The notes beneath the pieces are model-generated. The model was not told where the DNA came from, did no database searches, and worked only from the letters and a program-made list of their open reading frames with translations. From contig CP154956.1 of the NCBI GenBank assembly GCA_039621445.1, forward strand, positions 2,641,873 to 2,705,872: DNA of 64,000 nt, written 5' to 3'. The first letter of the stretch is position 1, and the number at the start of each line of letters is the position of its first letter. Positions 31,204 through 45,234 of this stretch are shown in pieces. Source of the DNA: Euglena gracilis. Taxonomy: Eukaryota; Euglenida; Euglenophyceae; Euglenales. The translations under genes and the position numbers were made by a program.

Positions 31204-31211
31204 GTACCAGC

Positions 31212-31292
31212 GCGTCAAGTACCACTTCGCCCTGCAGCCGTGGATTTTGTGGAGCTTCCACTACTCGGCGAGCATGTCGCTCTCCATGCCAA
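31212..31292 (+). CDS. Cyclase exon remainder after the inserted element
   Basis: With the element and one 8-bp duplication set aside, the peptide continues AVYQ-RVKYHFALQP, and after a one- or two-base frame change gives VDFVELPLLGEHVALHA. This matches the end of the cyclase domain, where a strand precedes a V-D-x-V-x-L-P segment. It ends near a GTGTGTGC donor that leads into a (CA)n/(GCAC)n tract. The insertion and the frame change suggest a damaged allele, or an assembly indel plus alternative splicing. Confidence 0.55.
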
Positions 31293-31317
31293 GTGTGTGC
31301 TATTGTGCGTGTGAGTG

Positions 31318-31795
<478 letters not shown>

Positions 31796-32239
31796 ACCGC
31801 AGCTTTTGCCAGCAATCAATTTAGCTTGGTAATGATCAATTTCATTACAATTGTCACAATCAGGGAACTTCTGAAGTCGGCCACCCTACCCCCCGGGGGG
31901 GAGGTATCCAGCACTTTTTTTTCCAGCCTGCACCTCCAGGCCGGGCTGCGGACCTCCCCCCCCCCCCCGGGGTCGAGTGGTGGTAAAATTTTCGCATGGA
32001 GGTCAAAAATGGACATTTTTGGACAATTTTTGGACTTTCACCTCAAAAATTTGGCTGAAAAAATGCATACCAGCTGGCTTTTTTTCTGTTTCCGGTACCA
32101 GCTGGGTAGCAACCCCCCCCCCCCCCGATCCCCCCCAGGGGGGTCCAGCCAGCACCTTTTTCGGGTCATTAAGAAATCCCCTGGTCACAAGGGTGAGCTG
32201 CAGACCGGGAATTTTTGGAATTTTTGGAACAAAACCAGC

Positions 32240-32401
32240 CAAAAACCTGTTAAAAACCTCATTTTTCCAGTCCGGGGGACCCCCGGACCCCCCCCCCCGG
32301 GGGGGGGGAGGGGGGTCTAGCTAGTCCACTTTTTCCAGTGTCTAGCCGATTCGCTAGCCAGTACCCCCCCCCCCCCGGGGGGTTCCTTAAGCAAAAGCCT
32401 G
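32240..32401. mobile_element. Right half of a CAGG-ended hAT-like element
   Basis: It contains the TTTTCCAGTC-G-run, CTAGCTAGTCCAC and GCTAGCCAGTAC blocks and the right end CCTTAAGCAAAAGCCTG of the 26476/45235 family. I cannot find the matching left end; the sequence from about 31880 to 32240 is a mosaic of other C/G-run repeats. Confidence 0.55.
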
Positions 32402-33192
32402 GCTGCGGTAGAGGTGATATTTTGTTACTGTACCAAAAAAACAGCCAAAAACCTGAGGTTGATTTCTCAGGTGGGACAAAAGCACCTCTGAGAGCCCTCC
32501 TCCCGGAACCCAACGGTTTTGGTGGCCCAAAATCAGGGTTTGGGGAAGGCTGACGCAGAAGTGATTCAAGATAGGGACGGAGAAACGTCTGTTTCAGCGG
32601 CTGGCGGCAGCAATCGAAAAATTTCGGGGGTTTTTGGGAAGGGGTCCTCCAAGATCTGAAAAGTTCAAGGCTTGTTCAATTGTTTTCTTGAAAGAGTTCC
32701 ACAGCATTTTTCCTTTGAAAAGCTGCAGTTTTTGCTGAAATTCAGACAAAATACCCAAACCACCTCTTTTTTCCGCGGTTGGCAACATGCCTCCGGAGGG
32801 CAACGGTGGTCTCCACCGTCAGAAGCTGTGTGGGAGGGGGATAAACCAGAAGGCGGTCGTTCTCAACCAACGCCGGGCCGATGTTTGAGCCGATGCATTT
32901 GGCTTCCATCCACCTTAACTACTCTCAGTACCAGTGTGCCCGGTCTTTTTGGAAACCACCCCTGCTCTGAGTGCCCAAGTTTAAGGGCTGCTCGTCTTTG
33001 CCTGGCAGCCTGGCAACAAAGTCTGTCGTCCGGGTACTCCGCAAAGATTCACGCCTGTGACTGGTGTCACAAGTAGGGTTGCAAGACTTTGCAAACAAAC
33101 CAGCAGAGTTCATTTCTGGGGCGGCTTCCATCTTCCACCCCCACCCCATCGTCCACAAATGCTGTGCTTTTTCGGCCCACCCTTAAACCAGC

Positions 33193-33840
33193 CAGGCGGT
33201 TTCCCGCCTGACTTCCCTGACCTCACAGGTGGTATGTCCCCCCCCCCATCTCATTAGTTGTGTCTGTGCAAACCCCGTTTCCATCCCAACTCATAAAAGG
33301 AGACCAGGCCTCAGTGCTCAAGCGTGACACTTTATCTGTTGGCCTCCTGTGCGGGCACTCTGTGTTTTCTTTTAAGCGGATAATCACCTACGTCGTCTCT
33401 TGGCCCCCACCCAACCCCATGCCAACTCCTCAACGGTGTTTTTAAATTAATGTCGAAGGAAATGGTCAGGCGGTTAACCGCCTGAAACAAAGTTGTTGGT
33501 GGTGGAAAGACTTTGTGGATTTTGGCTCATACTGAAAGCTGCGAGTGCAGAGTTTCATAAATCAGTTATTTCTTAACTTTTCTTAACCTTTTTCTATGCA
33601 AGTGCGTTGCTGAAGGCAGGATATCATTGTGTAACACCTGCACACGCTGCCAGGGAGTTCTCCAGCTACCATTGGCTGTGGTGTTACTGTCCCCCATTCC
33701 AGAGACCCCAGCAGGCAATGGCACCTGGCCTATGTTAGTCTCGACACAGGGGGGGGTGAGGGCAACACCACCAGGACATCACCATTGTTTCTTCTTTTCT
33801 CCCAGACGGATCTCCGCCTACACCAAGTCGCAACACACAC

Positions 33841-33873
<33 letters not shown>

Positions 33874-34618
33874 CAGGCAGATTCCCTCCTACCAATCATC
33901 AACTGTTTGTGTTATTGTAGGCGGTAATCCGCGTACCATGCTTTGTTTTCAGTTGTAGGCGGAAATCCGCGTACAAGTTCATTGCGCGCGATATGCTTTT
34001 TAACTCGTTAAATGTTATTTTTTTTTTGTTCACGGGGTTGTCATTTTGTTTTGTCATTTGTGGGGAGGGTGAGAAGTTGGTTTTCAAGGAGTTATGATGG
34101 GGATAAGTTTTGATGCTGTTTCGATGGGTGGTCATGGATTGGCCTTGTTAGGACAGGGGGGGGGGTTGGGTGAAAAGGGGTTGAAGGGTTTGGTTGATGT
34201 TTTGAGGTGGATGGTGGGGGTAGGGGAAGCGAGGTAGGGGGTGAAGGTGAGGCGGATAGAGGAGGTTGGTGTTTATTTCAAGGTTATGAGGAGAGGGTGG
34301 GAAGAGGGGGGAAGAAATTGTTTGTGGAGGGGAGGAAACGGGGTTTTGGGGGGGTTGGAGGGGCATTCGCGGCGGATATGCGCCTAAACATTTAACTCTG
34401 TTTGTCTAACACCTTTCGTTTCGTTTTACGTGGTTATCCGCTCACACTTGCAATATACATTTGTTTCTCAAATACTGTTCTTAACATAAACCATGGAGAC
34501 ACAGCCCCATGTCACACCCATTCAAAGTCAGTGTTTTCAACCCATTTCAAACATTTCTAGTACAACCTTAAATCACACAATTCACACACAATCGGAAATG
34601 ATTTGGGCGGAATACCGT
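33193..34618. repeat. GCGG-N4-CCGC palindrome cluster 5
   Basis: Cores start at 33196, 33470, 33806, 33921, 33959, 34430 and 34607. The copy at 33466-33485 is a perfect 20-bp palindrome, and 33193-33210 has 7-bp perfect arms (CAGGCGG with CCGCCTG). The copies at 33921 and 33959 share one mismatched position and TA-rich outer arms, so they are probably duplicates. The cluster lies in a cyclase-gene intron with no recognised exon. Confidence 0.8.
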
Positions 34619-34760
34619 GCAAAACCACTTTCAAATTTTTTTTTGCCCAAAGCTGCCACACCCCTCTCAACCTAAAATTTTAACCCCTTTTAGGGGGGTT
34701 TCAAAACAGCCAAAAAATGTCAAAAAACGCAAAAATCGGCTGGGCAATTAGCACCACCTA
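34440..34760. repeat. Dispersed repeat R1, copy 2 (empty site)
   Basis: It aligns with copy 1 from AACATAAACYATG-type sequence to GGGCAATTAGCACCACC-TA and then reads straight on into AGTCAAAC, without the poly-C element. It carries the palindrome GCGG-AATA-CCGT at 34607 at the homologous position. Confidence 0.7.
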
Positions 34761-35288
34761 AGTCAAACATGTCCCCCCCACCCCCTGCCTGACCCAGCCA
34801 ACCCTCCTCGAGAGGTTCTTGGGGTCAGAGCTGGAGGTCAGCAACCAGGCTGAATTTGACCAGTCACCCTGGGGGAAGGGGGAGGGGTGCCCCTGGGCAG
34901 GCAGGCACGACCCGCCAGGGTCCCCTAAACTAAGTTTTCGGATTCGTTTTATCCCTCTACGTTTCATGTGTTCACCTTTGGTGGCATGTGTGTGGCATTA
35001 TTTTGAATGTGCGAATTCCCAGCCCGGTTTTAGAAACTGCGGTTTGCTGTTTTTCAAGGTCGTGGCTTCTACTGGAACTGTGGAAATTACGCCATCGTAA
35101 ACACAGCCCGGAGATCGACTACGTCGTTTTCTTGAGGTATTTTCAAAAAGTTCACCTCGGCAAAACTCGAAAGTGGGCGGAGGACTAATTCGACTATTGG
35201 ACCCCTTTTATAAGGCTGAGTACCTCGGGCCTGGTGCGGATTCGGGGAATGAAGGAGTTTCGGAATGCCGGGATTCAGTTCTCCCAAT

Positions 35289-35559
35289 CAGGCTTCCTTT
35301 TAAGTCAGCAGCCCCCGCCCCCCCCCCCGGGGGGGGTGGGGGGGTGGGCCCGGGCCAGACCCCCCCGGGGGGGGGGCCCGCGCCGGAGGCGCTGGGTACC
35401 TTTTCGGCGCGAAGCGCCGAAAATTTTGGAAATTGCCTTTAACGGGCCCGATTTTGGGGGGGTCCCCGCCCCCCCCCCCGGGGGGGGGGTCCCGCGCCAC
35501 CCTGGGTGGGTGGGGGGGACCCCCCCTCCCCCCCCCCGGGGGTCTTAAAAAGAAGCCTG
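35289..35559. mobile_element. hAT-like miniature element, TSD CTCCCAAT
   Basis: CAGGCTTCCTTTTAAG at the left pairs with CTTAAAAAGAAGCCTG at the right. Perfect duplication CTCCCAAT at 35281-35288 and 35560-35567. Long C and G runs surround a GGCGCGAAGCGCCG hairpin. It lies 170 bp upstream of the exon at 35731. Confidence 0.88.
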
Positions 35560-35730
35560 CTCCCAATGTCAGGGCTGTACGGGAATCCCCGCAATCCCAT
35601 GGGTGGTGGGTGAGGGGGTCGACCACCCCACCCCATCCTGGTGGTAGGGGGGGGTCCGACCCCTCCCCCACCAGGCCTTTCTGTACAGCCCTGCCCATTC
35701 CTGTTCCGTCCCCCTCGGGGTGGGCCACAG

Positions 35731-35855
35731 GAGCATCGCCATCTTCAGCCTCCAGGGCCGGGTCGCCGTTGGCGTTGGCCGTCAGGAGTCCGAGGAGTGG
35801 CTGTACCAGGCCCAGGCGTCCCCGGCCATTAACGCCCGCCGACCAATGGTGGCGA
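35731..35855 (+). CDS. Cyclase-like gene, post-catalytic exon
   Basis: The acceptor is TGGGCCACAG. The frame encodes SIAIFSLQGRVAVGVGRQES, then EEWLYQAQASPAIN. An E-W-[ML]-Y motif after the catalytic domain is, to my recollection, common in this type of large protist cyclase protein. Two donors are possible, after ATG at 35848 or at 35855. Assignment to the same gene rests on strand, order and this motif. Confidence 0.5.
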
Positions 35856-36001
35856 GTGCGTTTTCAACTTGTTGAATTGTATTATTTTTCCAGGGGCGGT
35901 CGTTTTAAGGCCCCATCCATAAGGAGTTCTACACTGACAGGGCATGGGTGATATTACCGGATTTGAGTAAATTTTTTTGTTTACTTTTTGTGTTTTTTTT
36001 C

Positions 36002-36004
<3 letters not shown>

Positions 36005-36070
<66 letters not shown>
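36005..36070. repeat. (TA)n tract left of the palindromic Tc1/mariner element
   Basis: TA repeats with GTATAT interruptions, forming the left side of the insertion target. Confidence 0.9.
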
Positions 36071-37587
<1,517 letters not shown>

Positions 37588-37738
37588 ATATCTGTTGAAG
37601 ATATTTTTCTGAGTGTTATGTGTGCTTTGTATTTCCCCTTGTTCCCATGCACCACCACCCATTCTGGGCTAGGTGTTCGACCGCCTTCCCATCCAATGCT
37701 GAACCTTGCCACACAATATTGGCTCCGGCAGACTTTAG

Positions 37739-37802
37739 TGTGGAGAACCGCAAGGGATTCCAGAATCGCATACAAAATGTGAGGGATGGGTCCCCAAAGC
37801 AG
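37739..37802 (+). CDS. Small candidate exon
   Basis: Between GACTTTAG and CAG/GTGAGG, a strong donor, the frame encodes [20 protein letters not shown]. Its charged, helical character and the good splice borders make an exon plausible. A second small piece with good borders lies at 38012-38050 and encodes QVASVDEIPAGAQ. Both fit between the exons at 35731 and 40901 of the cyclase-like gene, but no family motif confirms them. Confidence 0.3.
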
Positions 37803-38175
37803 GTGAGGAACAGGAGGGATTGGTTATTTTGGCGCTTGAACAGTTCAGAACCAAAAGATATTTGCCCCCAAATCCCTTTTGATCCCCCACTCGGGTGAGC
37901 AACGCAAGGCCCGCGGGAGTCCAGAAGGGGAAGAGCCCGGGAGGGTTGGAAAAGGGGGAAAATCCCACCAGGGTTTGATACGTGAACGTTGCTGAGTGCA
38001 GGAAGAAACAGCAAGTGGCAAGCGTTGACGAGATTCCTGCTGGAGCGCAGGTTTCACGGATGCCTGACGTCATCAACGCCGACGCACCTTCCGGGGATTG
38101 GGAGGAGACCAGACCTGTCCTCAGGCAACGCCGGCAGCCATTGTGAAGCGCGCAAAGGCAAAGTGGGAGGACCCC

Positions 38176-38554
38176 CAGGGTTTGATATAAGGAGGGCGTA
38201 CATGGTTTAGGTGGGGGGGTGTCCCCCCCACCCCCCCCCCTCCTGGCCCGCAGGGGGGGGTCCGGACCCCCCCCCCACCTGCCGGGGGGTCCGGACCGAC
38301 CCTCGGGGGGGGTTCCTGGGACCCCCCCAAGAAGGGTCAATTTTTTTCCTCCGGCGCTTTGCATTTTTGGCACATTTTTGCCCAAAAAGTGCCCAAAATG
38401 GCACTTTTGGTCGTTTTGGGGAGTCAAAAATTTTCGGCCACCCTGACCGCGCACCTGTTTAGGTGGGGGGGTGTCTCCCCCCCCCCCCCCCCCCTCTCCT
38501 GGCCCGCAGGGGGGTCCGGACCACCCCCCCCACCTGTCCTTATATCGAACCCTG
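38176..38554. mobile_element. hAT-like miniature element, TSD AGGACCCC
   Basis: CAGGGTTTGATATAAGGA at the left pairs with TCCTTATATCGAACCCTG at the right, with AGGACCCC duplicated (38168-38175, 38555-38562). The interior repeats a TTTAGGTGGGGGGGTGTC block twice. A similar but incomplete element may lie at about 8170-8260. Confidence 0.85.
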
Positions 38555-39195
38555 AGGACCCCCCTCCCCCAGCAGGAACAACGTCCTGTATGTTCACTAA
38601 AGTGCTTTTTGCTCGCCATCCTCCCAAAGTTGCTTACCTCATGTAATCTTGGCTCCGACTCTTGGATGATGGGATTGGCACCACATATTACGGTGTAGGT
38701 TCACTATACGGAACACATCACCCAAGTGCCCTCACATCACCCAACCCAGGCCAATTTCCTTGAAAAGGGCCGTTTTCAGGTCCCCGGCACCTTCTGGGAT
38801 GGGGTGTGTTAAAGCGCCACCCACCCAAAAGCCTGACCCCCCGGGGGGTAAAAAATCCCCCCCCCTCCTGCCTGCAAATCAAAAGCTACTTTCCATTGTC
38901 TATCAATGGCATATTGCAGACGAGTGGCCAGGGAAACAGGTCTTTGAAATCCCCCCGGGGTATGGCCACGGACACTTTTGCATCCGTGGCCATCAAATGC
39001 TTTCCTCTCTTTCCCTTGGCTCAAAGAGCTGCCACAAATGTGCAGTTGGGAAAAGTATCAGGGAAAAATCGCTGGATACCGTCCCAATTTTTTGCTTTTC
39101 AAATAAGTATAGTACAAATAATAAAAATAGTATTAACGTTAAAATTAATTAGAATAAATCATTTTTAATTATTAAGATATTCAAGAGGCTATACG

Positions 39196-40531
39196 ATACA
39201 TACATACATACATACATACATACATACATACATACATACATACATACATACATACATACATACATACATACATACATACATACATACATACATACATACA
39301 TACATACATACATGCATACATACATACATACATACATACATACATACATACATACATACATACATACATACATACATACATACATACATACATACATACA
39401 TACATACATACATACATACATCTACATACATACATACATACATACATACATACATACATACATACATACATACATACATACATACATACATACATACATA
39501 CATACATACATACATACATACATACATACATACATACATACATACATACATACATACATACATACATACATACATACATACATACATACATACATACATA
39601 CATACATACATACATACATACATACATACATACATACATACATACATACATACATACATACATACATACATACATACATACATACATACATACATACATA
39701 CATACATACATACATACATACATACATACATACATACATACATACATACATACATACATACATACATACATACATACATACATACATACATACATACATA
39801 CATACATACATACATACATACATACATACATACATACATACATACATACATACATACATACATACATACATACATACATACATACATACATACATACATG
39901 CATACATACATGCATGCATACATACATACATACATGCATACATACATACATACATACATACATACATACATACATACATACATACATACATACATACATA
40001 CATAAATACATACATACATACATACATGCATACATACATACATGCATACATACATACATACATACATACATACATACATACATACATACATACATACATA
40101 CATACATACATACATACATACATACATACATACATACATACATACATACATACATACATACATACATACATACATACATACATACATACATACATACATA
40201 CATACATACATACATACATACACTACATACATACATACATACATACATACATACATACATACATACATACATACATACATACATACATACATACATACAT
40301 ACATACATACATACATACATACATACATACATACATACATACATACATACATACATACATACATACATACATACATACATACATACATACATACATACAT
40401 ACATACATACATACATACATACATACATACATACATACATACATACATACATACATACATACACACATACATACATACATACATACATACATACATACAT
40501 ACATACATACATACATACATACATACATACA

Positions 40532-40563
<32 letters not shown>

Positions 40564-40859
40564 CATGCATACATACATACATACATACACATACATACAT
40601 ACATACATACATACATACATACATACATACATACATACATACATACATACATACATACATACATACATACATACATACATACATACATACATACATACAT
40701 ACATACATACATACGTACATACATACATACATACATACATACATACATACATACATACATACATACATACATACATACATACATACATACATACATACAT
40801 ACATACATACATACATACATACATACATACATACATACATACATACATGCATACATACA

Positions 40860-40890
<31 letters not shown>
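39196..40890. repeat. 1.7-kb (TACA)n microsatellite
   Basis: Over 400 units of TACA/CATA with scattered substitutions (CATG, CTACA, CACACA) and two phase shifts. Frames of 560 codons (Met-Tyr-Val-Cys or Tyr-Ile-His-Thr) on both strands are products of the repeat. It ends 10 bp before the exon at 40901. Confidence 0.97.
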
Positions 40891-40900
40891 TAAATATCAG

Positions 40901-41180
40901 CATTGCAACCATAAGCATGATTCCCCTCACCATTGTTGAGGCGGGCCTGGCGGCGACGTTCCGGGCCGCCACCCGGGCCCCCACACTGGACGAGGCGCAG
41001 GCGGCGGTCGGGGCGTACCTCACCCGCCACCCGGCGGACGCCCTCGCGCAGCGTCTGCTGGGCCGCCTGGGCCGCTGGCAGCCCCGTGTGGGGCTGACGC
41101 TGGCGGAGCGGCCCGACGGGGACCGGCCAGCCCCGTGCCCTCCCCAAGCCCCTCCTTTGCACAGGTGGCTGGTGGCCCAG
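40901..41180 (+). CDS. Cyclase-like gene, helical tail exon
   Basis: The exon follows TAAATATCAG immediately after the 1.7-kb TACA repeat and ends at GCCCAG/GTGCGT. It encodes IVEAGLAATFRAATRAPTLD, then EAQAAVGAYLTRHPADALAQ, then RLLGRLGRW, continuing into a Pro-rich end. The A-x-x-x-Y-L-x-x-x-P-x-D-x-x-A-x-R-L-L pattern resembles the helical tail after the catalytic domain in protist cyclases. High GC at third codon positions supports coding. Confidence 0.55.
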
Positions 41181-41199
41181 GTGCGTTTTTGGACGTGGG

Positions 41200-42590
41200 G
41201 GGGCCTTCCGAGGCAGGCACTGCAGGGCACCCAGATCCAACCCCCAGGAGAGAGTTGGGGCCTCAGCGCTTGGGAAAGCCGTAGTTGGCCTACTTTTTTA
41301 TTTTCGGGAAATTGCCGTCCACAACCAGGCAGGCGCGATCCCCCTGCCCGCGGGGGCAGTGCGTGTCTGTCTGGCCAAGGTTGGGTTTTGGGTTTTTGGG
41401 CCCCCCCCAAGAACTTGGTTTTCGGGGGGGGTACCCAAAACAGTTCCAATTTTTTTGGTTTTTGGGACCCCCCGCTATTTTTCCCTTCTTTTTGATGGAA
41501 TTTTTTCAGAAAATAATGTCCTTGGGCATTTTTGGGGTTCGCGGAGGGTGATATTTCACCAACAACTCCTTGGTTTACCAACCCCCAGAGGCATGGGGTT
41601 CATTTTTGGGTGTATCTTGGGGTCTTATATGGGGGGGGGGGTCCGTCTGGGCCAAAGGATGCCAAAGGATGCCTGGGCATTTGTGACGCAAGGAGGAAGG
41701 GGGAATGCAACACGGACCCTCAAAAATGCAACGCAACAAAAACTCAAAAAAAAAACACAAAAAAATGCAAATCAACGCAAAGAAAAAACACAAGAAACAC
41801 AAAAATGCAAGTTGCATGTAAAATCCTTTAAGAGCTGTACACTTTCTGCTGGGGGACTTGCAAAAATTTTCAGCTCCGCAGGGCCGTTTTGCATGAAAAG
41901 AAGCATTTGTTGACCAAAAAAAAAATATCAAAAATGACAAAAAATTTTGGTATCGGTGGAAAATCGCGGCCAAAAACGAGGAACTTTTCGTAGTAGTAGT
42001 AGTAGTCAAATATTTTTTCCAACAAAAGGCAAAAAATTCCGGGAAAAAAACACAAACAACACAATGCCAAAATCGAAAATCAAAAAAGCACAAAAACGCG
42101 TTTGTGTTCCCCACACCCTGCAATGATGTGTTACGATCCATTTTTCCCGGAGGAGATGAATTTTTTCTAAGTCGCTTCCAGCAGAATTTGCCACCCAAAA
42201 ATTTGGTTTTTGGGTGGGGCCCAAATCTTTTGGGCTGCTTTTTTGGGACCCCCCCCCCCCAAAATACAAAAACAAAACCCAACTTTGTGTCAGGCAACCC
42301 AGGGCACTATGAAACCCCCCTCCCCCCAGAGTTGGTCAAATTTAGGCGGTTGGTGGTCATGAAATGCCACGGAGTGGCGTTTTTTTCTTTCTCAAGGGTT
42401 GTTTTCGGTTTTGTGCGGGTGCGTCCGTTTGTGGAGTTTGGCCATCTGCTCGCTGCCTTGTGGCATTTTTGCTCCCCCATATGCCCACTCCTCCCGGTTT
42501 AACACACACCGGTTCAGAGGCCAGGAAATTTGGGGGCTGTCTTCACTTTTTTTGTCTGCTTTGGTGTTACCCGCAGGGGTGAGCCATGGC
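41200..42590. other. Non-coding DNA with A-rich and C/G-run segments
   Basis: No exon recognised. The A-rich stretch 41710-41800 and C/G runs at 41630 and 42250 look like parts of elements whose ends I cannot define. Confidence 0.45.
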
Positions 42591-42599
42591 CATCTTTCA

Positions 42600-43015
42600 G
42601 TGCCACCCCAGAGGGGGCGTGGATACAGCGTTTCGCATTTTTTTTTGCATTTTTTTTGCAAATTTTTCAATTTTTTCCAGCACATTTTTTTGCCTTTTTT
42701 TGCACATTTTTTGTTATTTACCCAATTTTTCATTTTCTGACCATTTTGCAGTTTTTTTTGAAAATTTTGTATTTTTTGAAACTGACATTTTCCTCACAAT
42801 TCCATACAATTAAATTATTATATTATACAATTATGCATTTATTTTATACAATTAAATTATTATACAATTATTGTGAATTTGGTGTGTAAATTGTAAAATT
42901 GTAAATTGTGTATTTTTTTTTGTGCTTTTTGGGCAATTTTTGCATTTTTGTGATTGCGCAGTTTTTCGCACTTTTGCGCATTTTTTTTTCCAAGGCCAGA
43001 CAAGGGCATCTCCCC
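42600..43015. repeat. Relative of the GCGCATTTTT-rich element
   Basis: It shares TTTCGCATTTTT, TTGAAACT-GACATTTTCCTCA and the right-hand CCAAGGCC-type end with 21417-21872. A short A/T-rich insertion (42800-42900) is unique to this copy. Confidence 0.5.
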
Positions 43016-43129
43016 CCCTTGGTGGATGTGACACAGGAGACAGACAGGCGTATCATGCCCCAGGTTTACCCATTGGGTCCAGCACCAAAACCCACCCGCC
43101 CATAGCGGTCAAGTGAACTTGTGCCTACC

Positions 43130-43205
43130 ACACACACCGTCCCTAGTAGGATGCACGTGGCGTCGTCCAGCGGTTGGTCGGCCCGCTGGCTCAGGCTCAT
43201 CAGCC
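43130..43205 (-). pseudogene. Inverted paralogue of the 61.4-kb exon
   Basis: The minus strand reads GLMSLSQRADQPLDDATCIL, nearly identical to the plus-strand peptide at 61375-61440, and ends before GTGTGTGTGG. Similarity continues for some bases on each side. It is isolated among repeats, so it is probably a duplicated fragment rather than an active exon. Confidence 0.4.
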
Positions 43206-43209
43206 CACG

Positions 43210-44640
43210 GCCAGTGCCCCCCCTCCCCCCCCGGAACGGGCACAGGGATGGCCCCAAGAGTGTGCGTCCGTGGACATCGTTTCCGTGCGTTCCCAGAAGT
43301 AGGTAAACCCACCACCCAGAAGTTTGTTGTATTTTTGTGTATATTCGGTGGCAACAGCCTTGCTTTCCAGAAGGCAGCAAAGGCCCTGGCGTTCGTTGCT
43401 TTTTCAGTTTATCGTTTTCAGGGGGGGGGGGGGTTGGGAAAGAAAGTGGAAATATAGAGCAAATATATATTTTTTAATGGACATATGTGCATATGGGTAT
43501 ATGTTGATGTTGCAGGGTGTCAGATTATTTGGGCACTACCTCCAGTACCGTTAAGGGCCTTTTGAGGGGTATATTGAAAAAGTTGTTTTTATGGAATTAA
43601 TAATTTGATTGCATTTTTGCATTTATGTCTTTCCCCTTAACAACACGAGGGTGCCTTTTCCGATATTTTCTGGGGTGCCAAGTGAGCATTGGTTTTGTAC
43701 AGGGGGTGCCCCCCCTTCCAAATCCCAGAACCCCCCCAGAAACAAAAAAATCCTTCCCCTGCGCTTCGTACCCAAGAAGTGAAGGTTCTTTTATATATAT
43801 ATATATATATATTTTTTTTGGGAGATTCCAATAAGTGCAGGAAAACACAATTTTTTTTAGCCAAAACGTTTCCTGTCTTTTTGAGCCGTTTTTTTTCCCA
43901 GAGTATTAAGTGGGCGGTGGTTTTTCACAGGGGGTGGCAGACCCCCCCCCCAGGGGGAGAGGAGTCCAGACCACCCCCTCTTCGGACTGAGGGGGTTTCC
44001 CGGGGGAATCGAAAAAATTTCCCGGAATTTCGCGCCGGGGAAGATGAAAAGTTTGGTTAATGTTTTGTCGATTTTTTTTCTTCAAAAAGGGCGCAAAAAA
44101 CACGATTTTGGGGATTCAAGGCCAAAAAAGTTTCCGGTGTTTTGCTCCGGAAAATTTTGGCACAGGGGGAGGGGGGATCGGACCCACCCCCAGGCGAGGG
44201 GGGGTGGCCTCGCATCCACCAGATTTCCCATACAGTACCCAAGGCAGGTCGGCACCCCCCTCTGAACGACGTGGTTGCCACCGAGCGGCCGACACAGAGC
44301 GGCCAACCCCTATGGTCCCTCCAGCCCCCGCGGATGGCCGCCGAATACCAGCCCCCCCCCCCCCAACCCCCCAACGGTGCAGTTAGGAATCTCCGCTCTG
44401 GCTGGAGGGATCCACCGCACCCCGGTGACCCACACCAGTCAATTTCCAAGAGCAACCCAAGCCCCCACTCCTCTGATATTCCGATGCCCCGACAAGGCAA
44501 GTTGCAGAACAAAAGGCGTGTGCTTACATCTGTTGTGTCTGCAAATGCAACCATGTATTGATGATTTGTATGATTAGTAGTTCAACACATATTCAACAAC
44601 AGATGGCATACAACGTCTGCAACAAATCCAAGGTTGCACC
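43210..44640. other. Non-coding, repeat-like DNA
   Basis: C/G-run blocks with GCGCTTCG or GCGCCGGG cores at about 43710 and 43940-44180 suggest degraded miniature elements. A (TA)n tract lies at 43793-43810. No exon. Confidence 0.45.
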
Positions 44641-44689
44641 AGGTGTTATGTAAGGCTTGAGGGCTCATTTATTGCTGTCCCGCTAGAGT

Positions 44690-44824
<135 letters not shown>

Positions 44825-44943
44825 TCTTCTTCCACCCAATTGTTCCAAAAAAGGTCTCAAGGACGGAAACACATTCTTTTGGACCGATTTGGGTGGGTTG
44901 TGGAGAAATTTTCTTTCTCCGAACCCCGTTTTTGGTTTTATAT

Positions 44944-45058
44944 TGTCCCCCAGTGGCACGACCACCCCCCGGTCGGGGGCTGCAGGTTGGGGGGGGGTGT
45001 ACGACCCCCCCCCGGTCGGGGGTTGCAGGAACCCAGTCGGTGGACAAGGGGGGGGCGG
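44944..45058. mobile_element. Short poly-C/TA family member, left end degraded
   Basis: The right end, GTCGGTGGACAAG followed by a G run and TA, and two ACC-C-run-GGTCGGGG modules match the other members. The left end (TTGTCCCCCAGTGG) matches only partly, so this copy is truncated or diverged. Confidence 0.5.
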
Positions 45059-45234
45059 GTAAGTTCCACCAAGCTCCGGTCACCACCACAAACACAGACA
45101 AGACCAGCGGCGGAAAACACACAGCGCCAGGCCAGAAGGGGGGAGGATATCAGGCACCTAACGAACAGCCGTAAGTGCACGCAGGGGGTAGGTACTTCAC
45201 GGGTCTGTGTGAGGGGGCGGTCGTGTCTTCCAAC

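Noticed and set aside
30937-31211. The exon insertion as an introner (an element that is itself a proper intron).
   Set aside because: No GT...AG pair at equivalent positions of the two duplicated octamers would remove exactly the element plus one copy. An 8-bp duplication with CAGG ends is explained by hAT-type insertion.
39181-41495. Open frames of 560-727 codons across the TACA array on both strands.
   Set aside because: They are translations of a tetranucleotide repeat (Met-Tyr-Val-Cys or Tyr-Ile-His-Thr). Only the last part, from 40901, has real coding composition.
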